This document shows, one piece after another, positions 40,863-50,690 of a stretch of DNA of 64,000 nucleotides (its first letter is position 1; every line of letters starts with the position of its first letter). The stretch spans positions 142,018,096-142,082,095 of the forward strand of contig OZ038381.1 in NCBI GenBank assembly GCA_964036045.1, given 5' to 3'. Below the pieces are notes generated by a model. That model searched no databases. It saw only the letters and a program-made list of their open reading frames with translations, and was not told where the DNA came from. The DNA is from Eutreptiella sp. 'Long Island Sound 2002' (taxonomy: Eukaryota > Euglenozoa > Euglenophyceae > Eutreptiales > Eutreptiaceae). The position numbers and the translations under genes were made by a program.

Positions 40863-43109
40863 GGCGTTCTGACCTCCAGTGGCTGCGTTAACATTATGGA
40901 CACACCCTGATTCGTCGACCCACTCATCTTGGAGCGGATCATCTGCTGGATTCAAGGCATTTTCAACGTAATCTCGGTCCGCATCGGACACCTGATCTGC
41001 ACCTGAGACCTGATCCACACGATGGTTGCCCTTTCCACGTCCACGGCCACGGCCGCTGGATGATGGACCTCCACCGTCGCCACGCCCTCTGCCCTTACCA
41101 GAGAAAGGGGTTCCCGAAGGATTTCCCTTACCTTTACCCTGGAATCCTGGAGCATTTCCCTTGTTTGCACCGGATTGAGGGGTTTGGCCTGGATTTCGAT
41201 TTCCGCCTCCGGCGTTGCTATTGGGATTTTTCTGGCCGTTCGGCTGCCCACCGGAGCCGGATGGAGTCCGATTTCCTGTGCCTTGCGACCCGCCAGGGCC
41301 TCCAGGATTTTTGTTTTCACCGGAGGGGGTCGGATCCCCTTTTCCAGCCTTCCCACCGTGCACCTGTCTGTCATTCCTGTCTGAATTCTGCGAATTACTG
41401 ATATTTTCACCAATCACCTTGTGATCGTAAGGAGACCATCGGTGATTATCAGTAGAATGCGTCTTAGCTCGGTTCGTAGAACCTAAAAGAAGGCAGATGC
41501 TACAGTGCTGCTGAACATTCCGGGTGTCATTCACCTTTTTGTTGCCCTTTTGAGCCCCATTTTGGGTGTTTTGCTGGGTATTCTTGTTTCCCCCAAGACC
41601 CTCATGGAAATTCTGGTTGGCGGCGTCGGCGAGCCGCTCAACCTCCTCCCAGAGTTCCTTCGGGGTGTACGAAAACACCCAGTTTTTGGCCCTCAGGCGA
41701 TGGCCATGGAAGCTGACTCCCCTGTTGAGGACTTGGACAAACAAGTCCCGATCCTCGTGCTCATGAAACTTTATTTTCCACGTCTCCTCAGTGAATTTCA
41801 CCTTGGAGAAGGACGTGGGGGAGCACTTTTGAAGTGCCTCCCTGACGGAAAACTTGTTGGCAGAGGCATCGAAGCCTTCCACCTCCGCCCACCAGGTCTT
41901 GACCTTTTCTTCGGACTGTTTGTTCCGAAGGGTGGCGGCAGTTTCTGAGGGGATCTTGTCAAAAATCAGACTTTTCAGCTCGGCACTAGAAGATTTTTCG
42001 CCTGAATGTTCAGCTTCTTCCACTAAATTCCAGAAGCGCTGTTTTTTGTCTTGCACTTCGTGCAAGATTAATCGCGAGAATGAAGGAAAATTCTTCAACA
42101 TTTGGTGGTAGTGGTCCTCTGGCAGCCGGGATCCACGTACCTCCAACTGTTCCCACACCTCATCAAAGGTAAGGGGGGAACTTGTATCCTCGCGATCACT
42201 CCAAGTCCTGAGCCAAGTGTTGGCCGGCGCTCCCTCAAGGCAATCTAAGAGGGCCATCAGGAACTGATCATCTTGGAGTTTTTGAGTCTTAACCCACAGT
42301 TTAAATTCCCGTTGGAACTGAGGCCAACGTCGGGGGTTCCCATTATACTTCGGTTGCTTGGCAACCTGACGAAGTTGCAAGGAGGTGGGGTTAAGAAGCG
42401 AATCCAGCCCAACACCGGCCGTAATGGCAGACACCTTGGCGGCATCATTCGCCACACCAGCTCCGGCGAGGGTCTGGGCGAGCAACAGCTCGGCTAAGGT
42501 ATTGGAATCAGCAGCAGGAGGGGCAGTACGGGAGGCAGTTCGCTTGGCATTCTGAGCCTCAGTCCTAGCCTTCGCCGTCCTACTCTCAGAACGAGAGATT
42601 TTAACCCTTTCCTTTAGCTTGGTCCTGCTGATCCTTGCATCGGTGGTCCTGGAGTCCACCGAAGGAGCAATTGAAAAAATTTCTGTCGCCTCCTCCGATG
42701 GCTCTGTTGCTTGTCCCACCGATGATGCGCCCTCAGACCGCATGTGCGTCTTGAAAAGATTTTTTATTCCCAGCGTTTGATTGATGAGGTGCATTTGATC
42801 TTTGAGCAATTGGAGCTCAGTATCTCGCTGGAATCTGCAGGAGCAGTCGGCAGGACAGTACATGCCGTGTCCTGAAGGGCCTGAGCAGGCTGTCGGACCG
42901 CTGATCTCGGTGGTCCGCAGCCAGGAGTCCACTTGGGGAGCTCCTTCAGCCCTGATTTCCAGGCTTGCCTGCCTGGCCGCCTCTAAAATTCCCTCCTCAA
43001 CCGCGGCGGCTAGATCGTCGCGGATGGAAACAGGGGGATGAGGGGCGGAGGGCCCGGGAACAGGTGCCCGGACTTCTCCTTCGGGAAGGGGCTTGCCTCC
43101 CAGATCTGC
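40860..43109 (-). CDS. gag: Gypsy-1 gag: capsid and Gly-rich nucleocapsid region
   Basis: Structural protein that packages element RNA. The frame is open from about 43,109 to TAG 40,860 (about 750 codons). No ATG suits as a start; the first in-frame candidate, at 42,932, is GTG, and it seems to be entered from the LTR-initiated leader by a -1 shift. Counting from 42,932: an Arg/Lys-rich helix (100-135), the retrotransposon-gag capsid core (about 190-400: AKQPKYNGNPRRWPQFQREF, CLEGAPANTWLRTW), a variant Cys/His motif (HCSICLLLGSTNRAKTHSTD) instead of the usual CCHC knuckle, and a long Gly/Asn/Pro/Arg tail with RGRG boxes, typical of nucleic-acid binding. No breaks in this frame. Confidence 0.85.
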   Translation of the reverse strand, partial: ADLGGKPLPEGEVRAPVPGPSAPHPPVSIRDDLAAAVEEGILEAARQASLEIRAEGAPQVDSWLRTTEISGPTACSGPSGHGMYCPADCSCRFQRDTELQLLKDQMHLINQTLGIKNLFKTHMRSEGASSVGQATEPSEEATEIFSIAPSVDSRTTDARISRTKLKERVKISRSESRTAKARTEAQNAKRTASRTAPPAADSNTLAELLLAQTLAGAGVANDAAKVSAITAGVGLDSLLNPTSLQLRQVAKQPKYNGNPRRWPQFQREFKLWVKTQKLQDDQFLMALLDCLEGAPANTWLRTWSDREDTSSPLTFDEVWEQLEVRGSRLPEDHYHQMLKNFPSFSRLILHEVQDKKQRFWNLVEEAEHSGEKSSSAELKSLIFDKIPSETAATLRNKQSEEKVKTWWAEVEGFDASANKFSVREALQKCSPTSFSKVKFTEETWKIKFHEHEDRDLFVQVLNRGVSFHGHRLRAKNWVFSYTPKELWEEVERLADAANQNFHEGLGGNKNTQQNTQNGAQKGNKKVNDTRNVQQHCSICLLLGSTNRAKTHSTDNHRWSPYDHKVIGENISNSQNSDRNDRQVHGGKAGKGDPTPSGENKNPGGPGGSQGTGNRTPSGSGGQPNGQKNPNSNAGGGNRNPGQTPQSGANKGNAPGFQGKGKGNPSGTPFSGKGRGRGDGGGPSSSGRGRGRGKGNHRVDQVSGADQVSDADRDYVENALNPADDPLQDEWVDESGCVHNVNAATGGQNA

Positions 43110-43891
43110 AAAAAAATGGCAAAAGAGTCATCTTCTTGAGAACGCCACCACATCCTGGTATTAATTTCGTCCTGAAGGAGGAAAAAATATTCCGTTACAA
43201 AATCAGAGGCGATTCTTTCTTGTTCGATCAGCTTAGACGTGGCTAAGTAACAAAGGGCCTCAAGGGCCTCAAGGTTACGGGTCACTTCTGGGGACAAATG
43301 GTCGCCCCAGTGTGCCCAAGAGGCTGGTCGATTATAGCTAGGTACCTCACCTGGACCACCCATCTCAATGTCGTTCAGATCGGTGTCCGTGGTCTCAAAT
43401 GTTGGACCTCCGTAAGGAATGTTCGTACCTGCCAGCTCCGTAAGGTCCACCGGAGCATTGCCATCGTCGTAGGCCGGCGGATTCCAGCTGCTCGATGGCC
43501 AGTTTCGACTGGGATTATTGTAATCTGGGTCCCCACAGCTGCTGATGTGCGCCCTTCTTGGGCAGCTTGGACTTGCGCAAGGCATTCCTCTCAAGGCCTC
43601 GTTCGCACAGCACCAAGGCAGTGTAATCCTTACTTCTCCAGAAGCGGCGGGGTCTACGGGGCCGTACTGGGGAGCGGGCTGTGGATAGGACGCCACTGAA
43701 GCAACATTCAGGTAGCCTCTGCTACCATGAAAGTGCTGCCCTAGGTCCCGGATGGTGCCGGAGGGCTCAGGGCCGGCAAGACCGGGGGGGCAGGCACGCG
43801 AGGAGTCGACCTGAACGCTGCTGTTGGGGGCAGAACCAGATACACGGACACCAACGGAGGCGAGAGCGGCAACAACGGAAGCAAGATCCAT
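43010..43891 (-). CDS. Gypsy-1 LTR-initiated gag leader (293 codons)
   Basis: ATG at 43,891 lies inside the 5' LTR, about 95 bp downstream of the TATA box. The frame leaves the LTR through the primer-binding site (FHGSRGYLN) and continues to TAG 43,010. Its C-terminal part (SPEVTRNLEALEALCYLATS, ERIASDFVTEYFFLLQD) is helical and protein-like up to about 43,110. Beyond that the -1 frame looks better and continues into gag. It is likely the true N-terminus of gag. The 3' LTR carries the first ~55 codons as a dead copy. Without a shift the product is a separate 293-residue protein. Confidence 0.7.
   Translation of the reverse strand: MDLASVVAALASVGVRVSGSAPNSSVQVDSSRACPPGLAGPEPSGTIRDLGQHFHGSRGYLNVASVASYPQPAPQYGPVDPAASGEVRITLPWCCANEALRGMPCASPSCPRRAHISSCGDPDYNNPSRNWPSSSWNPPAYDDGNAPVDLTELAGTNIPYGGPTFETTDTDLNDIEMGGPGEVPSYNRPASWAHWGDHLSPEVTRNLEALEALCYLATSKLIEQERIASDFVTEYFFLLQDEINTRMWWRSQEDDSFAIFLQIWEASPFPKEKSGHLFPGPPPLIPLFPSATI
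43083..43115 (-). promoter_or_regulatory. Candidate -1 ribosomal frameshift site
   Basis: On the element strand: slippery heptamer T TTT TTG in the leader frame (43,109-43,115), a 7-nt spacer, then a stem GGGAGG/CCTTCCC (43,083-43,101) with a six-base loop and one bulged T. Slipping back one base enters the gag frame at GCA GAT CTG. Alternatives: a one-base indel in the seven-T run, or splicing of a 245-nt intron (donor CCAG/GTGAGG at 43,350, acceptor TTTTTTTGCAG at 43,106), which gives the same downstream frame. Confidence 0.45.
43715..43727 (-). promoter_or_regulatory. Primer-binding site, Gypsy-1
   Basis: TGGTAGCAGAGGC directly adjoins the 5' LTR end with no gap. It complements an initiator tRNA-Met 3' end CCTCTGCTACCA (recalled). 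The site is also one arm of a perfect inverted repeat, GGTAGC-AGAG-GCTACC. Confidence 0.8.
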
Positions 43892-44261
43892 GCTGATTGT
43901 TATCCGGCAAAAAATCCCAGTCTATGAAGAAAATTGATGCGGATGATCCTAAGTACATCTGAGTGTCCATATCTATCTGAAAAGATTTATATAAATCCGA
44001 TTGTGAAAAAATATTTGGCCGATCTGGCTCGCGCACGCGCGTCAGCGGCAAATGGCGATTCCGGGTAAATGATCGGAACGCGGCGGATTTACGATGAATG
44101 GACCGCGGAATCAGATCCGGCACATCAGGAATATATAGGTCTGATCCTGAGACTGAGCTGCGGGGCAGCGATTCCGCCAAAGCAGAGAAAATGGCCAAAA
44201 TGTAGCCAATCTGGGGCAGATCTGTGAAAATCTGAGCAGATGGGGGTTAGCCGCACTTACA
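43728..44261 (-). repeat. Gypsy-1 5' LTR
   Basis: 534 bp, begins TGTAAGTGCGG at 44,261 and ends CACTTTCA at 43,728. It carries the promoter (TATA box at 43,986-43,995) and the start codon of the gag leader at 43,891. Confidence 0.95.
43986..43995 (-). promoter_or_regulatory. TATA box in Gypsy-1 5' LTR
   Basis: TTTATATAAA, self-complementary, 258 bp from the LTR edge in both LTRs. A start site about 30 bp downstream (near 43,957) would leave a leader of about 65 nt before ATG 43,891. Confidence 0.6.
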
Positions 44262-46690
44262 GGGCCTCATGAGGGTGCCTGGGGGGGGCGCCTCTTGCCT
44301 GGGCGTCCGGGTTTGGGCGCTCTCCCACCCTTGACCGCCCGTCCTTTGGGGTGTGCTGCCGGGGCGCACTACCCACTGGCTGTGGGTGGTGGGGGGTGCG
44401 GGCGTGGGGACCCGTCACCCACCTCACGGCGCGCGCTCTTGCGAGCTGGTTTTGCGCGCTGTGGGGGGCGGCGCGAGGGCGCCCGGGGGCAGCGCCTCTT
44501 GACTAGGTGTGGGGCGTCCGGGGACGGGCGCTCTCCCACTCCCGAGCACTCGTGCGTTCAGGCATGTGGCCGGGTCCCACTATCCACTGGCTGTGGCTGC
44601 GGGGGCTGCGGGCGTGGGGACCAGTCACCAATCCCACAGCGCGCCTCTTGCGAGCTGGCTTTGCGCGTTGTGGGTGCGGCACAAGGGCGCCCGGGGGTGG
44701 TGCCTCTTGCCTGGGTGTGGGGCGTCCGGGGACGGGCGCTCTCCCACCCCCGACCACTCGTTTTTTCGGGCATGCGGGGAGGGGACCACTACCCACTGGC
44801 TGTGGGTGCGGGGGTGCGGGCGTGGGGACCCGTCACCAACCCCACCGCGCGCGCTCTTGCGAGCTGGCTTTGTGCGCTGTGGGGGCGGCATTAGGGTGCC
44901 CGGGGAGGGGCGCCTCTTGCCTGGGCGTCCGGGCTTGGGCGCTCTCTCACCCTCGACCGCCCGTGGTTTGGGGCGTGCGGCCGGGGCCCACTACCCACTG
45001 GCTGTGTGTGTGGGGGGTGCGGGCGTGGGGACCCGTCACCCACCTCACAGCGCGCGCTCATGCGAGCTGGCTTTGCGCGCTGTGGAGGGCGGCATGAGGG
45101 TGCCCGGGTGGGGGCACCTCTTGCCTGGGTTGGGGGCGTCCGGGGTCTGGCGCTCTCCCACTCCCGACCAGTCGTCCTTTTGGGCATGCGGCCGGGGCCC
45201 ACTACCCACTGGCTGTGGCTGCGGGGGGTGCGGGTGTGGGGACCCGTCACCAACCCCACAGCGCGCCCTCTTGCGAGCTGGCTTTGCGCGCTGTGGGGGC
45301 GGCACGAGGGCGTTCGGGGGGGGCACCTCTTGCTTGGGTGTGGGGCGTCCGGGAACGGGCGCTCTTCCATCCCCGACCACTCGTCCTTTCGGGCGTGCGG
45401 CTGGGGCCCACTACCCACTGGCTGTGGATGCGGGGGTGCAGGCGTGGGGACCCGTCACCAACCCCACAGCGCGCGCTCTTGCGAGGTGGCTTTGCGCGCT
45501 GTGGGGGCGACATGAGAGTGCCCGGGGGGGGCACCCTTTGCCTGGGTGTGGGGCGTCCGGGGTCGGGCGCTCTCCCACCCCCGACCACTCGTCATTTCAG
45601 GTGTGCGGCGGGGGCCCACTACCCACTGCCTGTGGGTGCGGGGGGAGCGGGCGTGGGGACCCATCCTCAACCCCACAGCGCGCGCTATTGCGAGCTGGCT
45701 TTGCATGCTGTGGGGGCGGCATGAGGGTGCCCGGAGGGGCGCCTCTCGCCTGGGTTTGGGGCGTCCGGGTTCGGGCGCTCTCCCACCCCTGACCACTCGT
45801 CCTTTCGGGCGTGCGGCCGGGTCAGATACCCACTGCCTCTGGGTGCGGGGGCTGCGGGCGTGGTGACCCGCCACCAGCCCGACTGCGCGCGCTCTTGCAA
45901 GCTGGATTTGCGCGCTGTAGGGGCGGCACGAGGGTGCCCTGGCGGGGCGCCCCTTGCCTGGGTGGAGGGGCGTCCGGGGACACACGCTCTCCCACCCCTG
46001 ACCTCTTGTCCCTTCGGGGGTGCGGCCGGGGCCCACTACCCACTGGCTGTGGGTGCGGGGGGTGCGGGCGTGGGGACCCGTCACCAACCCCACAGCGCGC
46101 GCTTCTGCGAGCTGGCTTTGCGCGCTGTGGGGGCGGCAGGAGGGCGCCCGGGGGAGGCGCCCCTTGACTGGGTTGGGGGCTTCCGGGGACGGGCGCTCTC
46201 CCACTCCCGACCAGTCGTCCTTTCGGACGTGCGGCCGGGGCCCACTACCCACTGGCCCTGGGTGCGGGGGGTGCGGGCGTGGGGACCCGCCACCCACCCC
46301 ACTGCGCGCCCTTGTGCAAGCTGGATTTGCGCGCTGTAGGGGCGGCACGAGGGTGCCAGAGGGGGGCGCCTCTTGCCTGGGTGTGGGGCGTCCGGGGACG
46401 CACCCTCTCCCACCCCCGACCTCTTTTCTTTTCGGGGGTGCGGCCGGGGCCCACTACCCACTGGCTGTGGGTGTGGGGGGTGCGTTCGTGGGAACCCGTC
46501 ACAAACCCCACAGCGCGCGCTCTGGCAAGCTGGCTTTGCGCGCTGTGGGGGCGGCACGAGGGCGTCCGAAGGAGGCGCCTCTTGCCTGGGTGTGGGACGT
46601 CCGGGGTCGGGCGCTCTCCCACCCCCGACCACTCCTTTCGGGCCTGCAGCCGGGGCCCGCTTCTCACTGGCCCCGGGTGCGGTGTGCGGG
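44262..46690. repeat. 207-bp satellite array, right part
   Basis: Continuation of the same array: about eleven to twelve units of 204-212 bp, with the GGGACCCGTCACC-type marker near 44,407, 44,619, 44,827, 45,030, 45,241, 45,448, 45,658, 45,863, 46,075, 46,283 and 46,491. The first unit starts with the right target duplication GGGCC. The apparent long ORFs on both strands are compositional. Confidence 0.9.
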
Positions 46691-47950
46691 CATTGGGGCC
46701 TGGCTTCCCTTGGCACCTTCTCCCGTGCCGCGGTTCGTCGTGTATTGTGTGCGCTTCCCGGGTTCGCGGCAGCCGGTGGCCGTTGTGGCTTGGCACCTGT
46801 CCTCGTGCTGTGGTTGTGGCCGGCAACGTGTCTCCCTGGCGTGCCTCGTGGCCCCGCGTTGGTGCGCCGCGCCTCGTCCGGTCCGGTCGCTCTCGGTGCT
46901 CCGGTCGGCTTTCCCGTCGCCGTGGTGCCTTCCCCCGGCCCGGGGGCTGTCGCCCCCGGCTTTACTGGGTGGCTGCGCGGGGCACGCGGAGGCCGGCTGA
47001 GAACCGGGCTCTTTGTGCCTGCTGCTGGCCCCTGCCGAGGCAAGGGCGCTGGGCCCGCTCCGCGTCATACCCGTTCGGGGCCCCGCGATGGGGTTACCCC
47101 TGGCGGGTCCCTCAAGCTTCGGTCTTGGGCTGCGTGCGCTGCGGTGGTTTGGTGTGTATTGACCGGGTCACTGACGCGTCCAGTTTCCCACACCGTCCGT
47201 CTTTCGACGGGGGACTCGGCCGGTGTACCGGGGCTGTTTCGTGTGGACGCCGACACCTCCCCTTTCTGGTCGGAGGGCACCACTCCCGGGTCCCGTGCGT
47301 GTGCGCGTGTGCGTGCTTTCTTGGCCGGGTCGGGCGGGCCGGCCTCCCGGGCGCGTTTTGGTGCGCCTCACCTTTTCCTGTGGCCGTTCTTGGTGCTCTT
47401 CTTGTCTGCTAGGCCCCCTCCTGGCTGGGGTCGCCCTGCTTGTGGTTTTTCCTGCTTTCTTCCCTTCTGCGCCCCCCTTGTCTCCAGCGTTTCCTGTCTT
47501 CCGGCCCTGGGTGCCCTGGGCCTTGGCGTCTTGTGCGCCCCCCCCCCCCCTCTCTTTTTTTTTTTCCCTTCTTTCCTTTTTTGCGCCCCCCTTGTCTCCG
47601 GTGTTCCGTGTTTTCCGGCCCTGGGTGCCTTGGGCCCTGGCGTCTTGCGCCCCCTCCCCCTCCCTTGCTTTGTTTTTTTTCCTTCTTTCCCATGCCGTGG
47701 TCTGCCGGTTGTGCGGTGCTGCGGCGCTGTCTGTCATGGGCTCTGGGGCGTGTTGGTGCGTGTTGCTGTGGGGCTTGTGCTTCGGTGGGGGCCCGTGTGC
47801 GCTTGCGCTCCGTCGTTCGGTGCCCCCTGCCCTTGCCTCCTCCTGTTGTGTTGTTGCCTGTTGTGTTGCGCGTCCCCCGTGGGGCCGAGCTGGCGGCGTT
47901 GCTCTCCCCTGTGCTGCCTCTGGTGTTTGCCGGTTGCGCCCCCTCCCCAC
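46691..47950. other. Low-adenine spacer with a GC box shared with 55.3 kb; no gene
   Basis: Continues from the satellite. The segment 47,305-47,430 (GGCCGGGTCGGGCGGGCCGG, CTCCCGGGCGCGTTTTGGTG) is closely similar to 55,297-55,420. C-runs follow at 47,530-47,545. All long frames are composition artefacts with Cys/Pro/Leu-rich output. Confidence 0.6.
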
Positions 47951-48400
47951 AATCGCCAGTGTGCCTGAGCAAACACCAGTGTGCCTGGGCAACTACCAGT
48001 GTGCCTGAGCAACCAGCAGTGTGCCTGAGCAATCGCCAGTGTGGACCGATGTAAACAACCAAGGTCCGAATGAAAATCACTGAGTCACAAAGCCAGCATG
48101 CGCGTTGGGTACCAATCGATACATTGTGCTCGGGCTTTTGTAAGTGAAATCAGCTTCCGTCTACCACCAGTGTGCCTGCGCAATAGCCAGTGTGCCTGAG
48201 CAATCACCAGTGTGCCTGGGCAATCACCAGTGTGCCTGAGCAACCAGCAGTGTGCCTGAGCAATCGCCAGTGTGGACCGGTGTAAATAACCAAGGTCCGA
48301 ATGAAAATCACTGAGTCACAAAGCCAGGATCCGCCTTGGGAACCAATCGATACATTGTGCTTGCGAGCCCTATGTGGAAGTACCATTCAGCACTTCAGGA
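47951..48400. repeat. 19-20-bp minisatellite within a 231-bp duplication
   Basis: Units of the form CCAGTGTGCCTGAGCAA(T/C) repeat about five times before 48,040 and about six times at 48,165-48,270. Both runs are followed by the same tail (GTGTGGACCG, CAAGGTCCGAATGAAAATCA, CCAATCGATACATTGTGC). The marker CAACCAGCAG recurs at 48,010 and 48,241, a 231-bp period. Confidence 0.85.
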
Positions 48401-49260
48401 GCATGAAAGTAGATGAGAACTCAATTCCACCAACCAAGAAGCTAGTTTGGAGCCTTTTGAAAGTGAGTTGCCCCTACTACACCAGTTGGAACATTGTACG
48501 AAAGGTAAAAAAAACGTTGCAACACCTTTCTGCGCAAAAGGCACTTATGCTTGGTTTTGGTAAGTGAAATAAGCTTCTGTCTAGAGGTTTGGGTACTAGG
48601 GTGCTCCCCGAAAGGTCAAAAACGCATTGAGAATGGTATGGGTAAATAATGATTGCAATTCAACTTCGTTTCCTTGCTTAGATGTGCCTTGGTGTCGTGC
48701 ATTCAACCAAACTACGTTGATTTTTGCGCAAAAAACACTTATGCTTGGTTTTGGTAAGTGAAATCAGCTTCCGTCTAGAGGTTTGGGTATTGGGGTGCTT
48801 CCCGAAAGGTCAAAAACGCATTGAGAATGGTATGGGTAAATAATGATGGCAAGTTAGAAGGATAAAGGCATTAAGTGAAATCAGTGAAAAAGTTGTGAAA
48901 AAGAAGTGGAATCAGTGCAAGCAGTTAAAAAAGATGAGGTGCCCAGAGGTGCCGTCCCCGTTGTGCTAATGCGCATTTTGGCTGTGGGGAACACTTATAC
49001 GATAATGATTTATGTCCAAGGTGGCAAGTTAGAAGGAAGTGAAGTCAGTGAAAAAGGTTCTGAAAAAGAAGTGGAATCAGTGAAAGCAGTGAAAAAAGAT
49101 TGAGTGCCACGAGGTGCCTTCCCGGCTGTGCGAATGCGCAATTTGGCTGTCGGGAACACTTATACAAAATTAATTTATCTCCAAGGTGGCAAGTTAGAAG
49201 GAAGTGAAATCAGTCCGAAAATTCTTGAAAAGAGGTGAAATCAGTTTTGTGACGAAGGGT
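48401..49260. repeat. Diverged tandem repeats of about 194 and 167 bp, AT-rich
   Basis: CACTTATGCTTGGTTTTGGT begins repeated blocks at 48,542 and 48,736 (194 bp apart), which share GGTCAAAAACGCATTGAGAA and TGGTATGGGTAAATAATGA. A second family (GGCAAGTTAGAAGGAAGTGA and AAGTGGAATCAGTG) repeats near 48,850, 49,022 and 49,187 at about 167 bp. No coding potential. Confidence 0.8.
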
Positions 49261-49270
49261 CAGCTTAAGG

Positions 49271-50240
49271 ATGACGGTGTCCCCCCCGCCGGTTGTGGTG
49301 TCCTTTGTTGTGCTTCGTCCTGCCTTGTGCCGTGTGGCGCCGCGGTCAGTGGTGCGTTTTGTGTTATGCCCGGTGGTGTGTGGGGTGCTTGTGTCGGGCT
49401 GGGTTCTTGCGCCGTGTTGTTTGGCGCGGTGTTGTGCCGGGCCTTGTTGTCCTGTTTTTGTCCTGCTTTGCTGCCCCGCGCTGTTGCGTTCTCTGCTGGT
49501 TCTGGGCTCTGGGCTGGTTCCGTGTTGTTTCTGTTTCTGTGCTCTGCTTGTGCGGTGCTGTGCTGGTGTGCCTGCGTCGTTGCTGTTTGTGCGGTGCTCT
49601 CTTGCCCTTGAGGCGCTGGCTGGTGCTTTGTGTTGTTGCCTGTTGTGTTTGCGTGTTTGCTGTTTGGCCTGGCTGTCCTCTGTTGTCTCCTGGTGGCTCC
49701 TGGTGTCGTGTTTCGGTGGCGTGCTGTGGTGTGTCCCTGGGTGCTGTGCTGCGCCGTGTTGCTGCGCGTTGTGCCGCCTGGTGTTGCGTTGTTGTGCGCT
49801 GCGTTGTTTCGTTTTGCTCCGTTTGGTGCTGCTGCATGCTGTGTTGTGTCCTGGGGCGCCATCCGTCGTCCTGCAGTCCTCTGCCTTCTGGCGCCGTATT
49901 TTGTGTTGTCCCCCCGCGCTGTGTGTGTTTTGCTGTGGTGTGTCGCTGCGTGGTGTTGTTCGCCGTTGTGCTTTGTGCCGTGTGCGCCCTGGGGTGTCGT
50001 GCTGTGCGCTTCCTGTCGTCTCCGCCCTGTGCGGTGTTGCTGTGTGGCCCGCTCTTCCTCTGTGCCCTGCTCCCCTGTGCTGTGCCCCGTGGTGCTGTGC
50101 TGCCGCGTGGTGCTGTGGCGTCCTGCCCTGCTGCCTTGTCGTGGTGCTGTGGCGTCCTGCCCTGCTGCCTAGTCGTGGTGCTGTGGCGTCCTGCCCTGCT
50201 GCCTTGTCGGGTTTGTTTCTTGCGTGTGCGTGGTTTCACC
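49271..50240. repeat. Adenine-depleted repeat, copy 1
   Basis: Plus strand consists almost only of G, C and T (GCTGTG/TGCCCTGC-like words). It aligns in the same orientation with 55,850-57,060. The 30-bp words with GTGGTGCTGTGGCGTCCTGC near 50,100-50,210 are repeated three times. Open frames on both strands are artefacts. Confidence 0.7.
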
Positions 50241-50289
50241 TACTTGAAAAACCGCTGCAAAATTTGTTACAATATTTTTTCGGCTTTTG

Positions 50290-50690
50290 AAAATAAAATA
50301 AAATTAAACACAACCCAACACACTCGCGTGCAGCAAGACCATGTACGCTTCAGTGTCTTACCTGCTACGTGTCGATCTGGAAGTACTTGGCCTTGTACTT
50401 GTGCTTTGCGTCGTGGAAAGTGTTGGTGTCCATTGCTAGGGGTTGACCGCATTCCCCCAGGGCCGCCGCCTGAGCTGCAGGGCAAGAGAGTGATGGGCAC
50501 GAGGGTGGGGAGGGAGGTGCATGGAGAAGAATAAAAAAAGGGCGGCAGGGCGCGACGTGAGGGGTCGTGGCGAGTTATGAAAAGGTTTGGAATGTTACGC
50601 GCTGCTCGCGACGCGTTTTTCTTTCTGCCTATAGCGAGTTAGACAACAGGAGGGACGGCGTTATCGTCCTACGAGCGTCACGGTGCTTAC
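50290..50690. repeat. Conserved 400-bp repeat, copy 1
   Basis: From ACACAACCCAACACACTCGC to CACGGTGC. It matches 57,130-57,524 in direct orientation with few substitutions, including CAGGGCCGCCGCCTGAGCTG, GGCGGCAGGGCGCGACGTGA and CGCTGCTCGCGACGCGTTTT. No long ORF is shared. The better conservation than its flanks suggests a regulatory or structural role in the repeat. Confidence 0.85.

Larger units (their letters stand above)
33286..44261 (-). mobile_element. Gypsy-1: complete chromodomain Ty3/gypsy LTR retrotransposon, 10,976 bp
   Basis: Two 534-bp LTRs, primer-binding site, gag leader, gag, pol, polypurine tract and a 5-bp target duplication are all visible. Pol and gag carry no disabling mutation. 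LTR divergence is about nine sites by eye. It is inserted within a 207-bp satellite unit. Order (protease-RT-RNase H-integrase-chromodomain) fits chromovirus-like Metaviridae; the extra module between protease and RT is unusual. Confidence 0.95.

Noticed and set aside
43106-43350. A 245-nt spliceosomal intron in the Gypsy-1 gag leader
   Set aside because: Donor, branch and acceptor words fit and the joined frame is correct, but the intervening sequence reads as good helical protein, so frameshift or indel is preferred; kept as an alternative.
47951-48280. CRISPR-like array
   Set aside because: Units are contiguous 19-20-bp tandem copies without unique spacers, in eukaryotic repeat DNA.
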